Assembly: GCF_001742185.1 (NCBI RefSeq)
Contig: NZ_CP015750.1
Coordinates: 1,116,001-1,180,000 of the forward strand
Direction: 5' to 3'
From: Pectobacterium wasabiae CFBP 3304
GTDB taxonomy: Bacteria; Pseudomonadota; Gammaproteobacteria; Enterobacterales; Enterobacteriaceae
DNA length: 64,000 nucleotides
Positions 1 through 12,203 of the stretch are shown here, one piece after another (within the stretch, counting starts at the first letter, position 1; every line of letters begins with the position of its first letter). The translations under genes and the position numbers were made by a program. Under the pieces are notes generated by a model. It saw nothing but the letters and a program-made list of their open reading frames with translations, had not been told where the DNA came from and made no database searches.

Positions 1-221
1 TCAGCAACGATCATTTTTTCCAATTCATCTTCAAGATCCCATCGATATTCCCTGAACAACGCCAACCACTGTTCAGGGTTATCACCGCCGTAACGGCGCT
101 GAAGACGTTCCCCACTTATCAGGCATTCCTGCTGAAAGCCATTCACCAAAACAGGAAAACGGATCGCCATTATCTTATCATCCCAACTTTCACGATCTGG
201 GAACTGGATCGCTTGATTCAT
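1..221 (-). CDS. yrdB: YrdB, DUF1488 family protein (3' end cut by window edge)
   Basis: Small protein of unknown function. Reading the minus strand from an ATG at 221 gives 73 codons ([15 protein letters not shown]..., then [22 protein letters not shown]) with no stop before the window edge, so the C-terminus is missing. The opening [11 protein letters not shown] and the PEQWLA..FR..RWDLE core match my memory of E. coli YrdB, about 85 residues. The ATG overlaps the aroE TGA as ATGA, so the two genes are probably translationally coupled in one operon, as in E. coli. The function of the family is not known to me. Confidence 0.85.
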   Translation of the reverse strand, partial: MNQAIQFPDRESWDDKIMAIRFPVLVNGFQQECLISGERLQRRYGGDNPEQWLALFREYRWDLEDELEKMIVA

Positions 222-1033
222 TTAGCGAGTTCCTGTTTTAGTAAACTAATAACTGGCTCTACGTCTGGCATCACACCATGCCAAAGTTTAAACGCATGTG
301 CTGCCTGCCCCACCAGCATTCCCAAGCCATCTGCATAATGAATAGCCCCCTGCTGTACGCACCACGACAAAAAGGGAGTGAGTTGCGGTAAATAAAACAT
401 GTCATAACAGCTCGTTTCCGGCGAAATGAGTTCTGGCGGTAAGTTAGGAATACTGTTGTACATGCCAGAAGAGGTGGCGTTAATGACCAGATCGAAAGAC
501 TGGCCATGTAAATCGTCGAGCGCAACCGCTTGAATATCGCCGATATCACAGAAGGCCTTAGCCAAGGCATCAGCTTTGGAAAATGTCCTATTCGTCAGCA
601 CAACTATACAGCCATAAGCCAATAAGGGTTGGATAACCCCCCGCGCCGCGCCGCCCGCACCAACCAGTAAAACACGATCCGACGGTTTCACCAGCGCCAG
701 TCGTTGCAGATCGCTGAGCAAACCGATGCCATCAGTATTATCACCAAATAGACGACCGTCACCCAGCCTCTTCAATGTATTCACCGCACCAGCACGCGCC
801 GCACATTCGCTACGCTCATCGGCTTCGGCAAAGGCCCTTTCTTTAAAGGGCGCAGTTACATTTGCACCACCAGCGCCATCGCGAAAATACTGACGCAGCA
901 GCAGCTCAAAATTATCCAGAGGTGCTAACACACGTTGATACGTCAGCGTTATCCCCGTCTGTGCAGCAAATAGCTCATGTATGCGAGGTGATTTACTATG
1001 CGCAATCGGATTACCAAAAACTGCAAAAGACAT
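218..1033 (-). CDS. aroE: Shikimate dehydrogenase AroE
   Basis: NADP-dependent reduction of 3-dehydroshikimate to shikimate in the cytoplasmic pathway to chorismate and the aromatic amino acids. The N-terminal [16 protein letters not shown] is the family's substrate-binding start. It is followed by NVTAPFKE with the catalytic lysine, the NTDG motif, and the Rossmann glycine motif [12 protein letters not shown] around residue 125. At 271 residues it matches the usual 272. The ATG at 1033 is chosen over an upstream in-frame start at 1057 because homologues begin at MxxxAVFGNP. The downstream yrdB start overlaps its stop; tsaC lies upstream on the same strand. Confidence 0.97.
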   Translation of the reverse strand: MSFAVFGNPIAHSKSPRIHELFAAQTGITLTYQRVLAPLDNFELLLRQYFRDGAGGANVTAPFKERAFAEADERSECAARAGAVNTLKRLGDGRLFGDNTDGIGLLSDLQRLALVKPSDRVLLVGAGGAARGVIQPLLAYGCIVVLTNRTFSKADALAKAFCDIGDIQAVALDDLHGQSFDLVINATSSGMYNSIPNLPPELISPETSCYDMFYLPQLTPFLSWCVQQGAIHYADGLGMLVGQAAHAFKLWHGVMPDVEPVISLLKQELAK

Positions 1034-1064
1034 TACTTCAGACACGTTCCCCTCCAACTTACCG

Positions 1065-1634
1065 TTACCCCTGACGAATAAGCTCGCCTGTTAATACATC
1101 CCTGATTTCCGATGGGTTCATTCTTCCACCGACATCCCCAACCAGCACGGGAAAGTCATCACCAAATTGCTGAGAGACTTCCTGAGCAGTACGGCAAGGA
1201 GGTTGACCGCTTAAATTGGCACTGGTCGACACCAACGGTTTACCGTAGCGCTGGCACAGTTCCTTGACTAATGGATGCCCACTAACGCGCACCGCAAGCG
1301 AAGAAAACTGCCCCGTTAACCATTGCGGCGTCGTGCGCTTTGCCGGCAATACCCAAGTAACTGGACCCGGCCATGTAGAAAACATCGCAGCCTTCTGCTC
1401 ATCGGATAACGCACTATCATCAATATAAGGTGCTAGTTGGCTAAAACCTGCCGCAATCAGGATCAACCCTTTTTGCCAGGGGCGTTGTTTCAGCGCTAGC
1501 AGACGATTAACCGCCACTTCACTATCAGGATCGCACCCCAGCCCAAATACCGCTTCCGTCGGGTACGCAATAACCTGTTCGTTATGTAATTCCCGTAAGA
1601 CGGGAATCATTAATTCATCAGACACATCACTCAT
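1065..1634 (-). CDS. tsaC: L-threonylcarbamoyladenylate synthase TsaC (YrdC/RimN)
   Basis: Makes threonylcarbamoyl-AMP from threonine, bicarbonate and ATP. This is the first step of the t6A modification at position 37 of ANN-decoding tRNAs. The YrdC fold shows as [51 protein letters not shown] and [17 protein letters not shown], ending with [16 protein letters not shown], close to the E. coli protein of 190 residues. I use the ATG at 1634 (MSDVSDE, 189 residues). An upstream in-frame start at 1643 would add three residues. The start overlaps the end of the zinc-finger gene (stop at 1627), indicating co-translation. Confidence 0.95.
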   Translation of the reverse strand: MSDVSDELMIPVLRELHNEQVIAYPTEAVFGLGCDPDSEVAVNRLLALKQRPWQKGLILIAAGFSQLAPYIDDSALSDEQKAAMFSTWPGPVTWVLPAKRTTPQWLTGQFSSLAVRVSGHPLVKELCQRYGKPLVSTSANLSGQPPCRTAQEVSQQFGDDFPVLVGDVGGRMNPSEIRDVLTGELIRQG

Positions 1635-2184
1635 TCTTATCAACTTCTGCCGCTATCGGTTTTCCGCATAATTTACTGGCACAAAATAGCTTGGTGCCTT
1701 GTGCCGTCTTTTTCTCAAACAATAAAGCGTAATGGCAAGAAGGACATTTACCCGCTATTGGTTTATGGTTTAATACAAACTGGCAATCGGGATAGCGATC
1801 GCAAGAATGAAACACCTTGCCGTAGCGAGACTTGCGCTGTAGCAGCGTACCTTCATTACACTGTGGACATCGAATCGCCGTTTCATCAGGGCGATCGATA
1901 GTCTCGGTATGGTGACATTCAGGGTAATTGCCACAGCCGATGAACATCCCATAACGGCCTTGCCGTAGTACCAATGTCGACTGACAAAGCGGACATTGCT
2001 GCCCATCCAACACTTTGACGACATGTCCATCCGTTTGCGCTTTAAGCGGGCGAATGAACTCACATTCCGGATACGTAGAACAGCCAAGAAATGGACCATG
2101 CCGACCAGAGCGGATGACCAGCACTGACCCACAGTCTGGACATATTTCCTGTTTTTTTTCAGCAAACAAGGCAGGTTTAGCCAT
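1627..2184 (-). CDS. yrdD: YrdD, topoisomerase I-like zinc-finger protein
   Basis: A 185-residue protein built from tandem zinc ribbons of the type found at the C-terminus of bacterial topoisomerase I. Four modules are visible: CPDCGS...C..YPEC, CPLCQS...CGNYPEC, CPQCNEG...CDRYPDC, and a terminal CPSCH...C...LC. The first three carry the typical FLGC/FIGC/FHSC core. There is no topoisomerase catalytic domain, so it is a stand-alone zinc-binding protein, presumably nucleic-acid binding; its role is unknown. It lies between smg and tsaC as in E. coli, with its stop overlapping the tsaC start. Confidence 0.93.
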   Translation of the reverse strand: MAKPALFAEKKQEICPDCGSVLVIRSGRHGPFLGCSTYPECEFIRPLKAQTDGHVVKVLDGQQCPLCQSTLVLRQGRYGMFIGCGNYPECHHTETIDRPDETAIRCPQCNEGTLLQRKSRYGKVFHSCDRYPDCQFVLNHKPIAGKCPSCHYALLFEKKTAQGTKLFCASKLCGKPIAAEVDKNE

Positions 2185-2204
2185 TCGAACTGTTATTCCT
2201 CTGC

Positions 2205-2678
2205 CTATTGCACATAACCGTCATTGACCTCAAAAAGTAATTCTTCCATTTGCTGATAGGCATTCTCGCAACCGGGCACATTGAAAAGCACCATAAGAAT
2301 GACCCACTTCAGATCTTCCAGATCAAACTCCTGTGTTTCCAGCGCCATGACGCGTTCGATGATCATCTCGCGCGTTTCAAGATTCAGAACCTGAATTTGC
2401 TCAAGGAATAATAAAAAGCCACGACAGTCTGCATCCAGACGTAGCTCCTCATCTTGCGTATAGATCCGCATAGCCAGAGCATCACTCGCCAAATAAAGCG
2501 GCGCAGCTTGTCCTTCCTGAATATCGGCCAATTTTTCCAACCAACTCAACGCGCTATAAATATCGTTACGATGGAATCCAGCGCGAGTGAGGTCATCAGT
2601 TAACGTATCCTGATCGACACGCATTTCAGTTTCATTGTGGATGTAGCTCTCAAACAAGTACATGAGTACGTCGAACAT
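2205..2678 (-). CDS. smg: Smg family protein (DUF494)
   Basis: A 157-residue conserved protein of unknown biochemical role, always near dprA in enterobacteria. [16 protein letters not shown] at the N-terminus and the acidic, leucine-rich body ([58 protein letters not shown]) are typical of Smg. Its ATG lies 28 bp inside the 3' end of dprA, preceded by a strong GGAGG, so it is translated from the dprA transcript. No membrane segment or signal peptide is seen. Confidence 0.93.
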   Translation of the reverse strand: MFDVLMYLFESYIHNETEMRVDQDTLTDDLTRAGFHRNDIYSALSWLEKLADIQEGQAAPLYLASDALAMRIYTQDEELRLDADCRGFLLFLEQIQVLNLETREMIIERVMALETQEFDLEDLKWVILMVLFNVPGCENAYQQMEELLFEVNDGYVQ

Positions 2679-3771
2679 GGCTTGCCCTCCTTAATCGGAC
2701 ATAGCCGCCGGGTACTGCTGCGATCCATCCTGCTAACTCCAGTTCTAATAGCTTAGTAACTACCTCTGGCACAGGTTGGCCGGCACGTTCAGCGACAACG
2801 TCAACAGGTGTAACCTCATCTCCTACGTTAGCCAACACATCGGCAAATGGCAATTCGCCATTCTCTTCTTCGTTAGAAATAGTTTGCCCGCTTTCCATCG
2901 GCAGCCACTGTAGTTCACTCACCAACTGTTCAAGAATATCCTTCGGGTGTGTAACCAGGCTTGCTCCTTGCTGGATCAACCAATGTGTACCCTCAGCCAT
3001 AGGATTACCGATAGCCCCCGGCAAGGCAAAAATGTCCCGCCCTTGCTCCAAAGCATAACGGGCGGTGACCAGTGACCCACTACGGATAGACGCTTCGATA
3101 ACCAGAACGCCCAGCCCTAATCCGCTGATGATGCGATTTCTTCTAGGGAAGTTGGTGGGAAAAGGCGGCATAGCAAGGGGAAATTCCGAGACCAGTGCGC
3201 CACCATCGCCACAAATACGCTCAGCAAGCTTAGCGTGCCGCTTGGGATAAATATTCTCCAGCCCGCTCCCCAGCACTGCTATCGTTTTCCCTCCAGCATC
3301 CAAGGCAGCCCGATGAGCAATACCGTCAATACCAATCGCTAGCCCACTGGTCACAGTGAGTTCATTCGCGGCAAATTCCTGTGCGAAAAAACATCCCCAG
3401 CGTTCACCATAAGCGCTATTGCCTCGGCTACCAACGATCGATATTTGTGGCGATGCCAATAATTCACGAGAACCAGAGACAAAAAGCAACAGAGGAAAAT
3501 CACGAATATTGCTCAACAGAAAGGGATACAGAGCATCTTCGCACGTCACGATATGGTGATTGGGATAAGACAACCAGTTGAGAGTCTCCTCCAGGATCTT
3601 GGGATCATAGGCCCAGAACTGGGATATTTGAGCCTGAGACAGGCCTAATACGCTCAACACATTGTTATCTAACTCATTTAGATCAATAAGCTTTCTGGCA
3701 ATCGCTCGACCACACCTGATTCCCAGATGCCGTACACCTGTCATACGTAGCCAAATTTCTGTTGATAGCAT
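2650..3771 (-). CDS. dprA: DNA-processing protein DprA (Smf)
   Basis: Single-stranded DNA-binding RecA loader used in natural transformation. Non-competent enterobacteria conserve it too, with a less clear role. The 373-residue product shows the N-terminal SAM-like part, the extended Rossmann DprA domain ([90 protein letters not shown]), and a C-terminal winged-helix-like tail. Length equals that of the E. coli protein. It is divergent from def, with 128 bp of shared promoter DNA between them, and overlaps smg by 28 bp. Confidence 0.96.
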   Translation of the reverse strand: MLSTEIWLRMTGVRHLGIRCGRAIARKLIDLNELDNNVLSVLGLSQAQISQFWAYDPKILEETLNWLSYPNHHIVTCEDALYPFLLSNIRDFPLLLFVSGSRELLASPQISIVGSRGNSAYGERWGCFFAQEFAANELTVTSGLAIGIDGIAHRAALDAGGKTIAVLGSGLENIYPKRHAKLAERICGDGGALVSEFPLAMPPFPTNFPRRNRIISGLGLGVLVIEASIRSGSLVTARYALEQGRDIFALPGAIGNPMAEGTHWLIQQGASLVTHPKDILEQLVSELQWLPMESGQTISNEEENGELPFADVLANVGDEVTPVDVVAERAGQPVPEVVTKLLELELAGWIAAVPGGYVRLRRASHVRRTHVLV

Positions 3772-3899
3772 CAGCGTCCCTTATTCCGCTATGTTCAGAT
3801 AAGTGGTGCAATTCGGTGCTGATGCTGTCAATCGAGGCAGGAAATGTCTAGAATGTACGCTAAGACTCTTTCACTATTCAGATACAGATCTAAACATAT

Positions 3900-4412
3900 A
3901 TGTCAGTTTTGCAGGTATTACATTTCCCAGATGAGCGGCTCCGCATCACTGCGCAACCCGTAAAAGAAGTCAATGCAGATATTCAACGTATCGTGGATGA
4001 TATGTTCGATACCATGTACGAAGAAGAAGGTATTGGGCTGGCCGCAACGCAAGTGGATATTCATCAGCGTATTATTGTGATTGACGTCTCCGAAGAACGA
4101 GACCAACGGCTGGTGCTGATCAATCCAGAGCTGATTGAAAAGAGCGGTGAGACGGGTATTGAAGAGGGTTGTTTGTCGATCCCCGAAACACGCGCACTGG
4201 TTCCTCGAGCAGAGCATGTAAAAGTGCGAGCATTGGATCGTGAAGGTAAAGTGTTCGAACTTGAAGCAAGCGAGCTACTTGCCATTTGTATTCAGCATGA
4301 AATGGACCATCTGGTTGGGAAATTGTTTATCGATTACCTTTCCCCGCTTAAACGCCAGCGCATTCGTCAAAAACTGGAAAAGCTGGCTAAGCAGAATAGC
4401 CGAGCTCAATAA
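3900..4412 (+). CDS. def: Peptide deformylase
   Basis: Metal enzyme that removes the formyl group from the N-terminal methionine of new proteins at the ribosome exit. All three family motifs are present: GIGLAATQ near residue 44, EGCLSIP with the metal-binding cysteine near residue 91, and QHEMDH with the two metal-binding histidines and the catalytic glutamate near residue 133. The 170-residue length is typical. First gene of the plus-strand cluster; fmt follows 23 bp later, so the enzymes that add and remove the formyl group are made together. Confidence 0.98.
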   Translation: MSVLQVLHFPDERLRITAQPVKEVNADIQRIVDDMFDTMYEEEGIGLAATQVDIHQRIIVIDVSEERDQRLVLINPELIEKSGETGIEEGCLSIPETRALVPRAEHVKVRALDREGKVFELEASELLAICIQHEMDHLVGKLFIDYLSPLKRQRIRQKLEKLAKQNSRAQ

Positions 4413-4435
4413 TTTTCATCCTGACAGGAAGCACC

Positions 4436-5383
4436 GTGTCTGATTCTTTACGCATCATCTTTGCCGGAACCCCTGACTTTGCAGCGCGTCATCTTGACGC
4501 GCTTTTATCATCAGGGCACGAGGTTGTAGGCGTTTTCACACAGCCTGACCGCCCATCGGGTAGAGGCAACAAGCTCACGCCAAGCCCAGTAAAAGTACTG
4601 GCAGAACAACATAACATCCCTGTTTTCCAGCCTAAATCTCTGCGACCGGCAGAAAATCAGGCGATGGTTGAGGCGTTAAGTGCCGATGTTATGGTCGTTG
4701 TCGCCTACGGGTTAATTCTGCCACAGCCGGTGTTATCTATGCCTCGCCTCGGTTGCATTAATGTACATGGTTCTCTGTTGCCTCTCTGGCGTGGAGCTGC
4801 GCCTATCCAACGCGCATTATGGGCTGGGGATAGTGAAACCGGCGTGACGATCATGCAAATGGACGTAGGGCTCGATACTGGCGCAATGTTACACAAAATT
4901 TCATGCCCCATCCTGTCACAGGATACCAGCGCAACGTTGTACGATAAACTTGCCGAGTTGGGGCCGCGTGGCTTATTGGAAACGTTGGAACAGCTTGCAA
5001 CTGGCAGCGCTGTCGCTGAGGCACAAAATGACGCTCTTGCCACCTATGCAGAAAAACTTAGCAAAGAAGAAGCTCGCTTAGACTGGCAGCTATCCGCCGA
5101 GCAGCTCGAACGCTGTATTCGCGCTTTTAATCCTTGGCCAGTCAGCTATTTCATCGTAGATGAACAACCAGTAAAAGTCTGGAAAGCTGAGGTCATCACC
5201 AAATCACATGGCTTACAGCCTGGCACAATCATACAGGCAGAGAAACAAGGCATTCAGGTAGCAACAGCCAATGGCGTCTTGAATATTCAGGAGTTGCAAC
5301 CCGCAGGCAAAAAAGTGATGAGTGCGCAGGATCTGCTGAACTCACGTCGTGAGTGGTTCGTTCCCGGTAATACACTGAACTGA
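4436..5383 (+). CDS. fmt: Methionyl-tRNA formyltransferase
   Basis: Transfers a formyl group from 10-formyltetrahydrofolate to Met-tRNA-fMet for initiation. The N-terminal formyltransferase domain shows [25 protein letters not shown], the catalytic segment [21 protein letters not shown] (Asn and His) and the Asp of [10 protein letters not shown]. The C-terminal OB-like domain follows (INPWP-type motif at [10 protein letters not shown]). At 315 residues it equals the E. coli length. The start codon is GTG, about 23 bp after def. Confidence 0.97.
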   Translation: MSDSLRIIFAGTPDFAARHLDALLSSGHEVVGVFTQPDRPSGRGNKLTPSPVKVLAEQHNIPVFQPKSLRPAENQAMVEALSADVMVVVAYGLILPQPVLSMPRLGCINVHGSLLPLWRGAAPIQRALWAGDSETGVTIMQMDVGLDTGAMLHKISCPILSQDTSATLYDKLAELGPRGLLETLEQLATGSAVAEAQNDALATYAEKLSKEEARLDWQLSAEQLERCIRAFNPWPVSYFIVDEQPVKVWKAEVITKSHGLQPGTIIQAEKQGIQVATANGVLNIQELQPAGKKVMSAQDLLNSRREWFVPGNTLN

Positions 5384-5393
5384 TCTATTTTTC

Positions 5394-5414
5394 ATACCGG
5401 CGCCATGCCGGTAT
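5394..5414 (+). terminator. Hairpin between fmt and rsmB
   Basis: ATACCGG and CCGGTAT form a 7-bp perfect stem around a 7-nt loop, 11 bp after the fmt stop. It is followed by a pyrimidine-rich stretch rather than a clean T run, so it may be a weak terminator, attenuator or mRNA processing site within the def-fmt-rsmB-trkA cluster. Confidence 0.4.
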
Positions 5415-5450
5415 ATCCTCTCTCTTTTACGTATACATCATCGCTAACAC

Positions 5451-6740
5451 ATGAAAAGCTCATACAATCTACGCAGTATTGCCGCAAAAGTGGTGGGACA
5501 AGTTCTGGATCAGGGGCAATCACTCAGCGCCTTATTACCTGTTCATCAACGTGAAGTTTCCGATAAAGATCGTGCGCTTTTACAAGAGCTTTGCTTCGGC
5601 GTATTACGCGTTTTACCGCAGTTGGAATGGTGTATTCAACAACTGATGGCTAAGCCTCTGACAGGCAAACAACGCACACTACATTACCTCATCATGGTTG
5701 GTATCTACCAATTACACTACACTCGTATCCCACCCCATGCAGCCTTAGCAGAAACGGTAGAAGGTGCCGTCGCATTAAAGCGACCACAGCTCAAGGGACT
5801 GATTAATGGCGTATTACGCCAATTTCAACGTCAGCAGGAAGAACTCATACAGCGTGAGGCAACAAACGCGTCTCACTACCTGCATCCAAGCTGGCTGCTA
5901 GCGCGTATTGAGCATGCTTATCCAAATCACTGGCAAAGCGTTGTTGATGCAAATAATCAACGCCCTCCAATGTGGCTGCGCGTGAATCGGTTACACCATA
6001 CACGAGAAGCCTATTTAGACTTGCTGGCGCAAGAGGGAATCGAAGCGTTTGCTCATCCCGACTACGCCGATGCGATACGACTTGCTTCTCCCTGTGCCGT
6101 CGATCTCTTGCCGGGTTTTTCACAAGGGTGGGCAACAATACAGGATGCTTCAGCTCAAGGCTGCGTCTACTGGCTTGATCCACAAGATGGCGAGCAAATC
6201 CTCGATCTCTGTGCCGCACCCGGTGGAAAAACGACGCACATTCTAGAAGCTGCGCCAAAATCTCACGTGCTCGCTGTCGATATTGATGAAACGCGTTTAG
6301 GCCGAGTAAAAGAAAATTTACTGCGATTACAAATGAATGCAGAAGTGAAACAAGGCGATGGACGTTACCCCAACTCATGGTGTGAGGGACGTATGTTTGA
6401 TCGTATTCTGTTGGATGCCCCTTGTTCCGCTACTGGCGTGATTCGTCGTCACCCTGATATAAAATGGTTACGCCGTGACAGAGATATCGAGGAATTGGTT
6501 GCACTGCAAAAAGAGATTATTGATGCCATCTGGCCACATCTAAAACCAGGCGGCACCATGGTCTACGCGACCTGCTCCATTTTGCCGCAAGAGAATGCCC
6601 AGCAAGTTACAGATTTCTTGTCTCGCCATGCCGATGCAACGCTTGTTGATACGGGTACAAGTGAAATACCGGGTATACAGATGCTCCCCCATGCTGATGG
6701 TGGTGATGGTTTCTTTTATGCGAAGCTGGTAAAAAACTGA
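5451..6740 (+). CDS. rsmB: 16S rRNA m5C967 methyltransferase RsmB
   Basis: S-adenosylmethionine-dependent enzyme that makes 5-methylcytosine at position 967 of 16S rRNA. An N-terminal NusB-like RNA-binding domain covers about residues 1-140. The methyltransferase domain follows, with motif [38 protein letters not shown] (the proline-cysteine motif) and [11 protein letters not shown] (second, nucleophilic cysteine). It has 429 residues, as in E. coli, and sits between fmt and trkA in the conserved order. Confidence 0.96.
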   Translation: MKSSYNLRSIAAKVVGQVLDQGQSLSALLPVHQREVSDKDRALLQELCFGVLRVLPQLEWCIQQLMAKPLTGKQRTLHYLIMVGIYQLHYTRIPPHAALAETVEGAVALKRPQLKGLINGVLRQFQRQQEELIQREATNASHYLHPSWLLARIEHAYPNHWQSVVDANNQRPPMWLRVNRLHHTREAYLDLLAQEGIEAFAHPDYADAIRLASPCAVDLLPGFSQGWATIQDASAQGCVYWLDPQDGEQILDLCAAPGGKTTHILEAAPKSHVLAVDIDETRLGRVKENLLRLQMNAEVKQGDGRYPNSWCEGRMFDRILLDAPCSATGVIRRHPDIKWLRRDRDIEELVALQKEIIDAIWPHLKPGGTMVYATCSILPQENAQQVTDFLSRHADATLVDTGTSEIPGIQMLPHADGGDGFFYAKLVKN

Positions 6741-6796
6741 TATTGAACCCAGTATTGTCTGCAACAGGCGGCAATCAATAAACGGCATGGCTTATT

Positions 6797-8173
6797 ATGA
6801 AAATTATCATTCTTGGCGCGGGTCAGGTCGGCGGAACACTAGCAGAAAATCTAGCGGGTGAAAACAATGACATCACTGTCGTTGATACTGATGCAAATCG
6901 GTTGCGCCAGCTTCAGGATAAATTTGATCTTCGCGTCGTTACAGGCTATGCCTCTCATCCGCGTGTTCTGCGTGAAGCGGGAGCGGAAGATGCTGATATG
7001 TTGGTCGCCGTTACCAATTCAGATGAAACGAATATGGTCGCATGCCAGATCGCTTATTCTCTTTTCAAAACACCAAACCGTATTGCTCGCATACGGGCCG
7101 CTGAGTACATTCGTGAATCTGAGCATCTGTTTTTACCAGAAGCCGTCCCTATTGATCATCTGATCTCCCCAGAGCAGTTGGTGATCGATAACATTTACAA
7201 GTTGATCGAATACCCTGGGGCACTTCAGGTCGTCAACTTCGCTGAAGGTAAAGTGAGTCTTGCCGCTGTCAATGCCTACTATGGCGGCCCGCTAGTCGGC
7301 AATGCCCTTACTTCTCTCCGCGAGCATATTCCTCATGTAGAGACCCGCGTTGCGGCGATTTTCCGCCACGATCGTCCTATTCGCCCTCAGGGTTCCACCA
7401 TCATCGAAGCCGGAGATGAAGTCTTTTTTGTCGCGGCTTCCCAGCACATTCGCGCGGTGATGAGTGAGTTGCAACGCCTTGAAAAACCGTATAAAAGGAT
7501 CATGATCGTTGGCGGGGGTAACGTTGGCGCAGGATTAGCGCAGCGATTAGAAAAAGACTACAGCATCAAGTTGATAGAACGAAATGCAGAACGTGCGACG
7601 GAGTTGGCAGAACTTCTGCAAAATACAGTTGTGTTTCATGGCGACGCCTCAGATCAAGAGTTACTCGCCGAAGAACACATTGAGCAGATAGACGTATTCA
7701 TCGCCATTACCAATGATGATGAAGCAAATATTATGTCAGCTATGCTGGCTAAGCGTATGGGCGCGAAAAAAGTGATGGTGCTCATCCAGCGTCGGGCTTA
7801 TGTCGATCTGGTTCAGGGCAGCGTCATTGATGTCGCTATTTCCCCACAGCAGGCGACAATTTCTGCACTACTCAGCCATGTCCGTAAGGCTGATATTGTT
7901 AGCGTATCCTCTCTGCGCCGAGGGGTTGCCGAAGCGATCGAAGCCATCGCACATGGTGACGAAGGTACATCGAAAGTTGTCGGCAGAATGATCGAAGATA
8001 TTAAGCTCCCACCGGGTACCACTATCGGAGCAATTGTTCGCGGTGATCACGTCATTATTGCCAATGCAAATAGCAAAATTGAGCAAGGTGATCATGTCAT
8101 CATGTTCCTGGCTGACAAGAAATTTGTGCCTGATGTTGAACGCCTATTTCAACCAAGCCCTTTCTTTTTGTAA
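6797..8173 (+). CDS. trkA: Trk system potassium uptake NAD-binding protein TrkA
   Basis: Cytoplasmic regulatory subunit of the TrkH/TrkG potassium transporter. It is a tandem RCK protein. An N-terminal NAD-binding Rossmann domain ([11 protein letters not shown], then VVDTD) and its TrkA_C domain are followed by a second pair starting at [14 protein letters not shown] near residue 234. The total of 458 residues matches E. coli. No membrane segments are present, as expected. mscL, another ion-homeostasis gene, follows after about 90 bp. Confidence 0.97.
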   Translation: MKIIILGAGQVGGTLAENLAGENNDITVVDTDANRLRQLQDKFDLRVVTGYASHPRVLREAGAEDADMLVAVTNSDETNMVACQIAYSLFKTPNRIARIRAAEYIRESEHLFLPEAVPIDHLISPEQLVIDNIYKLIEYPGALQVVNFAEGKVSLAAVNAYYGGPLVGNALTSLREHIPHVETRVAAIFRHDRPIRPQGSTIIEAGDEVFFVAASQHIRAVMSELQRLEKPYKRIMIVGGGNVGAGLAQRLEKDYSIKLIERNAERATELAELLQNTVVFHGDASDQELLAEEHIEQIDVFIAITNDDEANIMSAMLAKRMGAKKVMVLIQRRAYVDLVQGSVIDVAISPQQATISALLSHVRKADIVSVSSLRRGVAEAIEAIAHGDEGTSKVVGRMIEDIKLPPGTTIGAIVRGDHVIIANANSKIEQGDHVIMFLADKKFVPDVERLFQPSPFFL

Positions 8174-8263
8174 TTCGGGAGCAAATTTATTACTAACCGA
8201 TAATCTGGCAAAGATGCGGCTATTGGTTAGAATTAATTTATATTTTTGGCAAGGAGAACGGAT

Positions 8264-8677
8264 ATGAGCATCATCAAAGAATTCAGAGAGTTTGCCATGC
8301 GTGGCAATGTTGTCGATTTGGCGGTAGGTGTCATTATTGGTGCCGCTTTCGGCAAAATTGTTTCCTCTTTGGTATCAGATATTATTATGCCGCCGCTGGG
8401 GCTTTTGATTGGTGGTGTGGATTTTAAACAATTCAGCCTTATTCTTCGTGACGCCCAAGGCGAGATTCCTGCCGTGGTCATGAACTACGGCGCTTTCATC
8501 CAGAATATTTTCGACTTTGTCATCGTCGCTTTCGCTATTTTTATAGCGATTAAGCTTATGAATAAAATGCGCCGTACACAGGAAGATACGCCCGCAGCAC
8601 CACCGAAACCGAGTGCAGAAGAGAAGCTATTAGCTGAAATCCGCGACTTGCTTAAAGAACAGCAGCCCAAACAGTAA
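8264..8677 (+). CDS. mscL: Large-conductance mechanosensitive channel MscL
   Basis: Homopentameric inner-membrane channel that opens under membrane tension during hypo-osmotic shock. The 137-residue product begins [15 protein letters not shown] and has TM1 ([22 protein letters not shown], with the constriction Gly/Val residues), a periplasmic loop, and TM2 ([17 protein letters not shown]). It ends in a charged C-terminal helix with the [12 protein letters not shown] bundle. The ATG at 8264 is set by an AAGGAG 7 bp upstream; an earlier in-frame start at 8246 has none. It converges on arfA. Confidence 0.97.
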   Translation: MSIIKEFREFAMRGNVVDLAVGVIIGAAFGKIVSSLVSDIIMPPLGLLIGGVDFKQFSLILRDAQGEIPAVVMNYGAFIQNIFDFVIVAFAIFIAIKLMNKMRRTQEDTPAAPPKPSAEEKLLAEIRDLLKEQQPKQ

Positions 8678-8710
8678 AAATTGAGTTTTTGTTCGACCTC
8701 TACTTCATTA

Positions 8711-8923
8711 TTACGCAGAAAGTAGAAAGGCCAGTGGTAAAGAATCATTTGATTGCTTACCACTGGCCTCCCAACTACCTTTTTTCACATGCTTACCTTT
8801 TCTACGATAGCTCCCTTTCCCTTTTTCATTCACTTCAATTCGTTGGCGAAACAGCGGGTCATGCAGCAATGCCTCAATAGCATTATCCTTAATTTCCCCA
8901 CGCTTATGACGGTATGTGGTCAT
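8711..8923 (-). CDS. arfA: Alternative ribosome-rescue factor ArfA
   Basis: Rescues ribosomes stalled at the 3' end of mRNAs lacking a stop codon by recruiting release factor 2; a backup for tmRNA. The core [53 protein letters not shown] is nearly the E. coli ArfA signature. Homologues start at MxxYxHxKG, so I use the ATG at 8923 (70 residues); an adjacent ATG at 8926 is equally possible. The last codons overlap a perfect 13-bp hairpin (listed separately). In E. coli such a hairpin makes the arfA mRNA end without a stop codon. Confidence 0.93.
   Translation of the reverse strand: MTTYRHKRGEIKDNAIEALLHDPLFRQRIEVNEKGKGSYRRKGKHVKKGSWEASGKQSNDSLPLAFLLSA
8728..8769 (-). promoter_or_regulatory. 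arfA 3'-coding stem-loop producing non-stop mRNA
   Basis: AGGCCAGTGGTAA and TTACCACTGGCCT are a perfect 13-bp inverted repeat around a 16-nt loop, placed so that the stem ends about 15 nt before the arfA stop at 8711-8713. On the minus strand a T-rich tract follows. In E. coli the equivalent structure is a terminator and RNase III target that removes the stop codon, so ArfA is made only when tmRNA is failing. The repeat is seen here; its function is inferred by analogy. Confidence 0.8.
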
Positions 8924-9003
8924 CATCACTCCTAAGAAAGTCACGTTGGTATGTACATAAAGAAAACATGCAGAGTATATAGTCGAAATGTTTACTTTAG
9001 ATA

Positions 9004-9032
9004 TAAAAAAACCGGGTTTCCCCGGTTTTTTT
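9004..9032 (-). terminator. Rho-independent terminator of the alpha operon
   Basis: ACCGGG/CCCGGT stem (9011-9016 with 9021-9026) around a 4-nt loop. It is flanked by A and T runs, so it can work in either direction. It lies 14 bp past the rplQ stop. Confidence 0.9.
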
Positions 9033-9045
9033 ACGCTCTTACAGA

Positions 9046-9462
<417 letters not shown>

Positions 9463-9478
9463 TTAACCTGTGATCTGG

Positions 9479-10468
9479 TTACTCATCAGCAATGCTTGCA
9501 GGTGGCCAGTTTTCTAGGCGCATGCCCAGAGACAGACCACGGGAAGCCAGTACGTCTTTAATCTCAGTAAGAGATTTTTTACCCAGGTTAGGCGTTTTAA
9601 GCAGCTCAACCTCGGTACGCTGTACCAGATCACCGATGTAGTGGATAGCTTCTGCCTTAAGGCAGTTAGCAGAGCGGACAGTCAATTCCAGATCGTCAAC
9701 AGGGCGCAGCAGGATCGGATCGAACTCTGGTTTCTCTTCTTTAACTTCTGGTTGACGAACATCACGTAAGTCAACAAAAGCTTCAAGTTGTTCAGCCAGA
9801 ATGGTGGCCGCACGGCGGATCGCCTCTTCAGGATCGATCGTACCATTGGTTTCCATTTCGATGACTAGCTTGTCCAAGTCAGTACGCTGTTCTACGCGAG
9901 CTGCTTCAACATTGTAGGCAATACGCTCTACAGGGCTGTAGCAAGCATCAACTAACAGACGACCAATCGGGCGCTCATCTTCTTCCGTATGAATACGGGC
10001 AGATGCCGGCACATAACCACGACCACGTTGAACTTTGATGCGCATGCTAATAGATGCGTTCTCATCGGTCAGATGGCAAATTAAGTGCTGCGGCTTGACG
10101 ATTTCGACATCACCATCATGGATGATGTCGGCTGCAGTCACAGGGCCAATGCCAGATTTATTCAGGGTAAGAATAACTTCATCTTTACCTTGAACTCTCA
10201 CCGCCAGCCCTTTCAGGTTGAGCAGGATTTCCAGGATATCTTCCTGTACGCCTTCTTTGGTGCTGTACTCATGCAGTACACCATCAATCTCAACCTCGGT
10301 CACCGCGCAACCTGGCATGGATGAAAGCAGAATACGGCGCAGTGCGTTGCCAAGAGTATGGCCGAAGCCTCGCTCTAATGGCTCAAGGGTCACCTTGGCG
10401 TGCGTCGAACTCACTTGCTCGATATCAACCAGGCGCGGTTTTAGAAACTCTGTCACAGAACCCTGCAT
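9479..10468 (-). CDS. rpoA: RNA polymerase alpha subunit
   Basis: Alpha subunit (329 residues), which nucleates polymerase assembly and contacts activators and UP elements. The N-terminal dimerisation domain ([26 protein letters not shown]) is followed by a linker near residues 235-245. The C-terminal domain contains [23 protein letters not shown], with the DNA-binding arginine at the 265 position, and [18 protein letters not shown]. It lies between rpsD and rplQ, as throughout enterobacteria. Confidence 0.99.
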
Positions 10469-10493
10469 TGTGTCCTCTCTTTGGTACTAAGCT

Positions 10494-11132
<639 letters not shown>

Positions 11133-11144
11133 CTAAAAGCGGCG

Positions 11145-11537
<393 letters not shown>

Positions 11538-11550
11538 TCAATCACCCCGA

Positions 11551-11907
11551 TTATTTCTTGATCGGTTTGCGCGGACCCTTACGGGTACGGGCGTTAGTCT
11601 TGGTACGCTGACCGCGAACCGGCAGACCACGACGATGACGCAAACCACGATAAGTACCAAGGTCCATAAGACGCTTGATGCTCAGGGTAACTTCACGACG
11701 CAGATCACCTTCTACAACAAACTTGGCAACTTCGTCACGCAGCTTATCGATTTGCTCTTCAGACAGCTCACTGATCTTAACATTCTCGGCAATCCCTGTT
11801 GCAGCACAAATAGCCTGCGACCGAGTTTTACCGATACCGAAAATTGATGTTAATGCAATAACGGTATGTTTATGATCAGGAATGTTAATGCCTGCTATAC
11901 GGGCCAC
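11551..11907 (-). CDS. rpsM: 30S ribosomal protein S13
   Basis: S13 (118 residues) of the small-subunit head, forming bridges to the large subunit. It shows [26 protein letters not shown], the helix-hairpin-helix GKTRSQAIC, and the basic tail [28 protein letters not shown]. The start codon is GTG, as in E. coli, and follows a GGAG 8 bp upstream. First gene of the alpha operon; its translation start lies in the S4-responsive leader. Confidence 0.98.
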   Translation of the reverse strand: MARIAGINIPDHKHTVIALTSIFGIGKTRSQAICAATGIAENVKISELSEEQIDKLRDEVAKFVVEGDLRREVTLSIKRLMDLGTYRGLRHRRGLPVRGQRTKTNARTRKGPRKPIKK

Positions 11908-11990
11908 TATGCACTCCTACAATTTTATACAGCAACACCATTCTGAAAAGCCCGTTTTCAGGATACTCAAATAATGTTGCAGCTACATAC
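11908..11990 (-). promoter_or_regulatory. Alpha operon leader (S4-binding pseudoknot region)
   Basis: The minus strand upstream of rpsM reads ACGGGCTTTTCAGAATGG, then GTGTTGCTGTATAAAATT and TAGGAGTGCATA before the GTG. This is nearly the E. coli alpha-operon leader that folds into a nested pseudoknot bound by ribosomal protein S4. I recognise it by sequence similarity from memory; the fold was not computed. Confidence 0.75.
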
Positions 11991-12018
11991 AAAAGATTGG
12001 CTGGCTAATCTAGCCAGC
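11991..12018 (-). terminator. Terminator or attenuator between spc and alpha operons
   Basis: GCTGGCTA (12000-12007) and TAGCCAGC (12011-12018) form a perfect 8-bp stem with a 3-nt loop. On the minus strand it is followed by AATCTTTT. It lies 36 bp past the rpmJ stop and probably attenuates read-through from spc into alpha. Confidence 0.7.
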
Positions 12019-12053
12019 TCAACCCAACTTTGCAAGAAAAATATGCGAGATAA

Positions 12054-12203
<150 letters not shown>

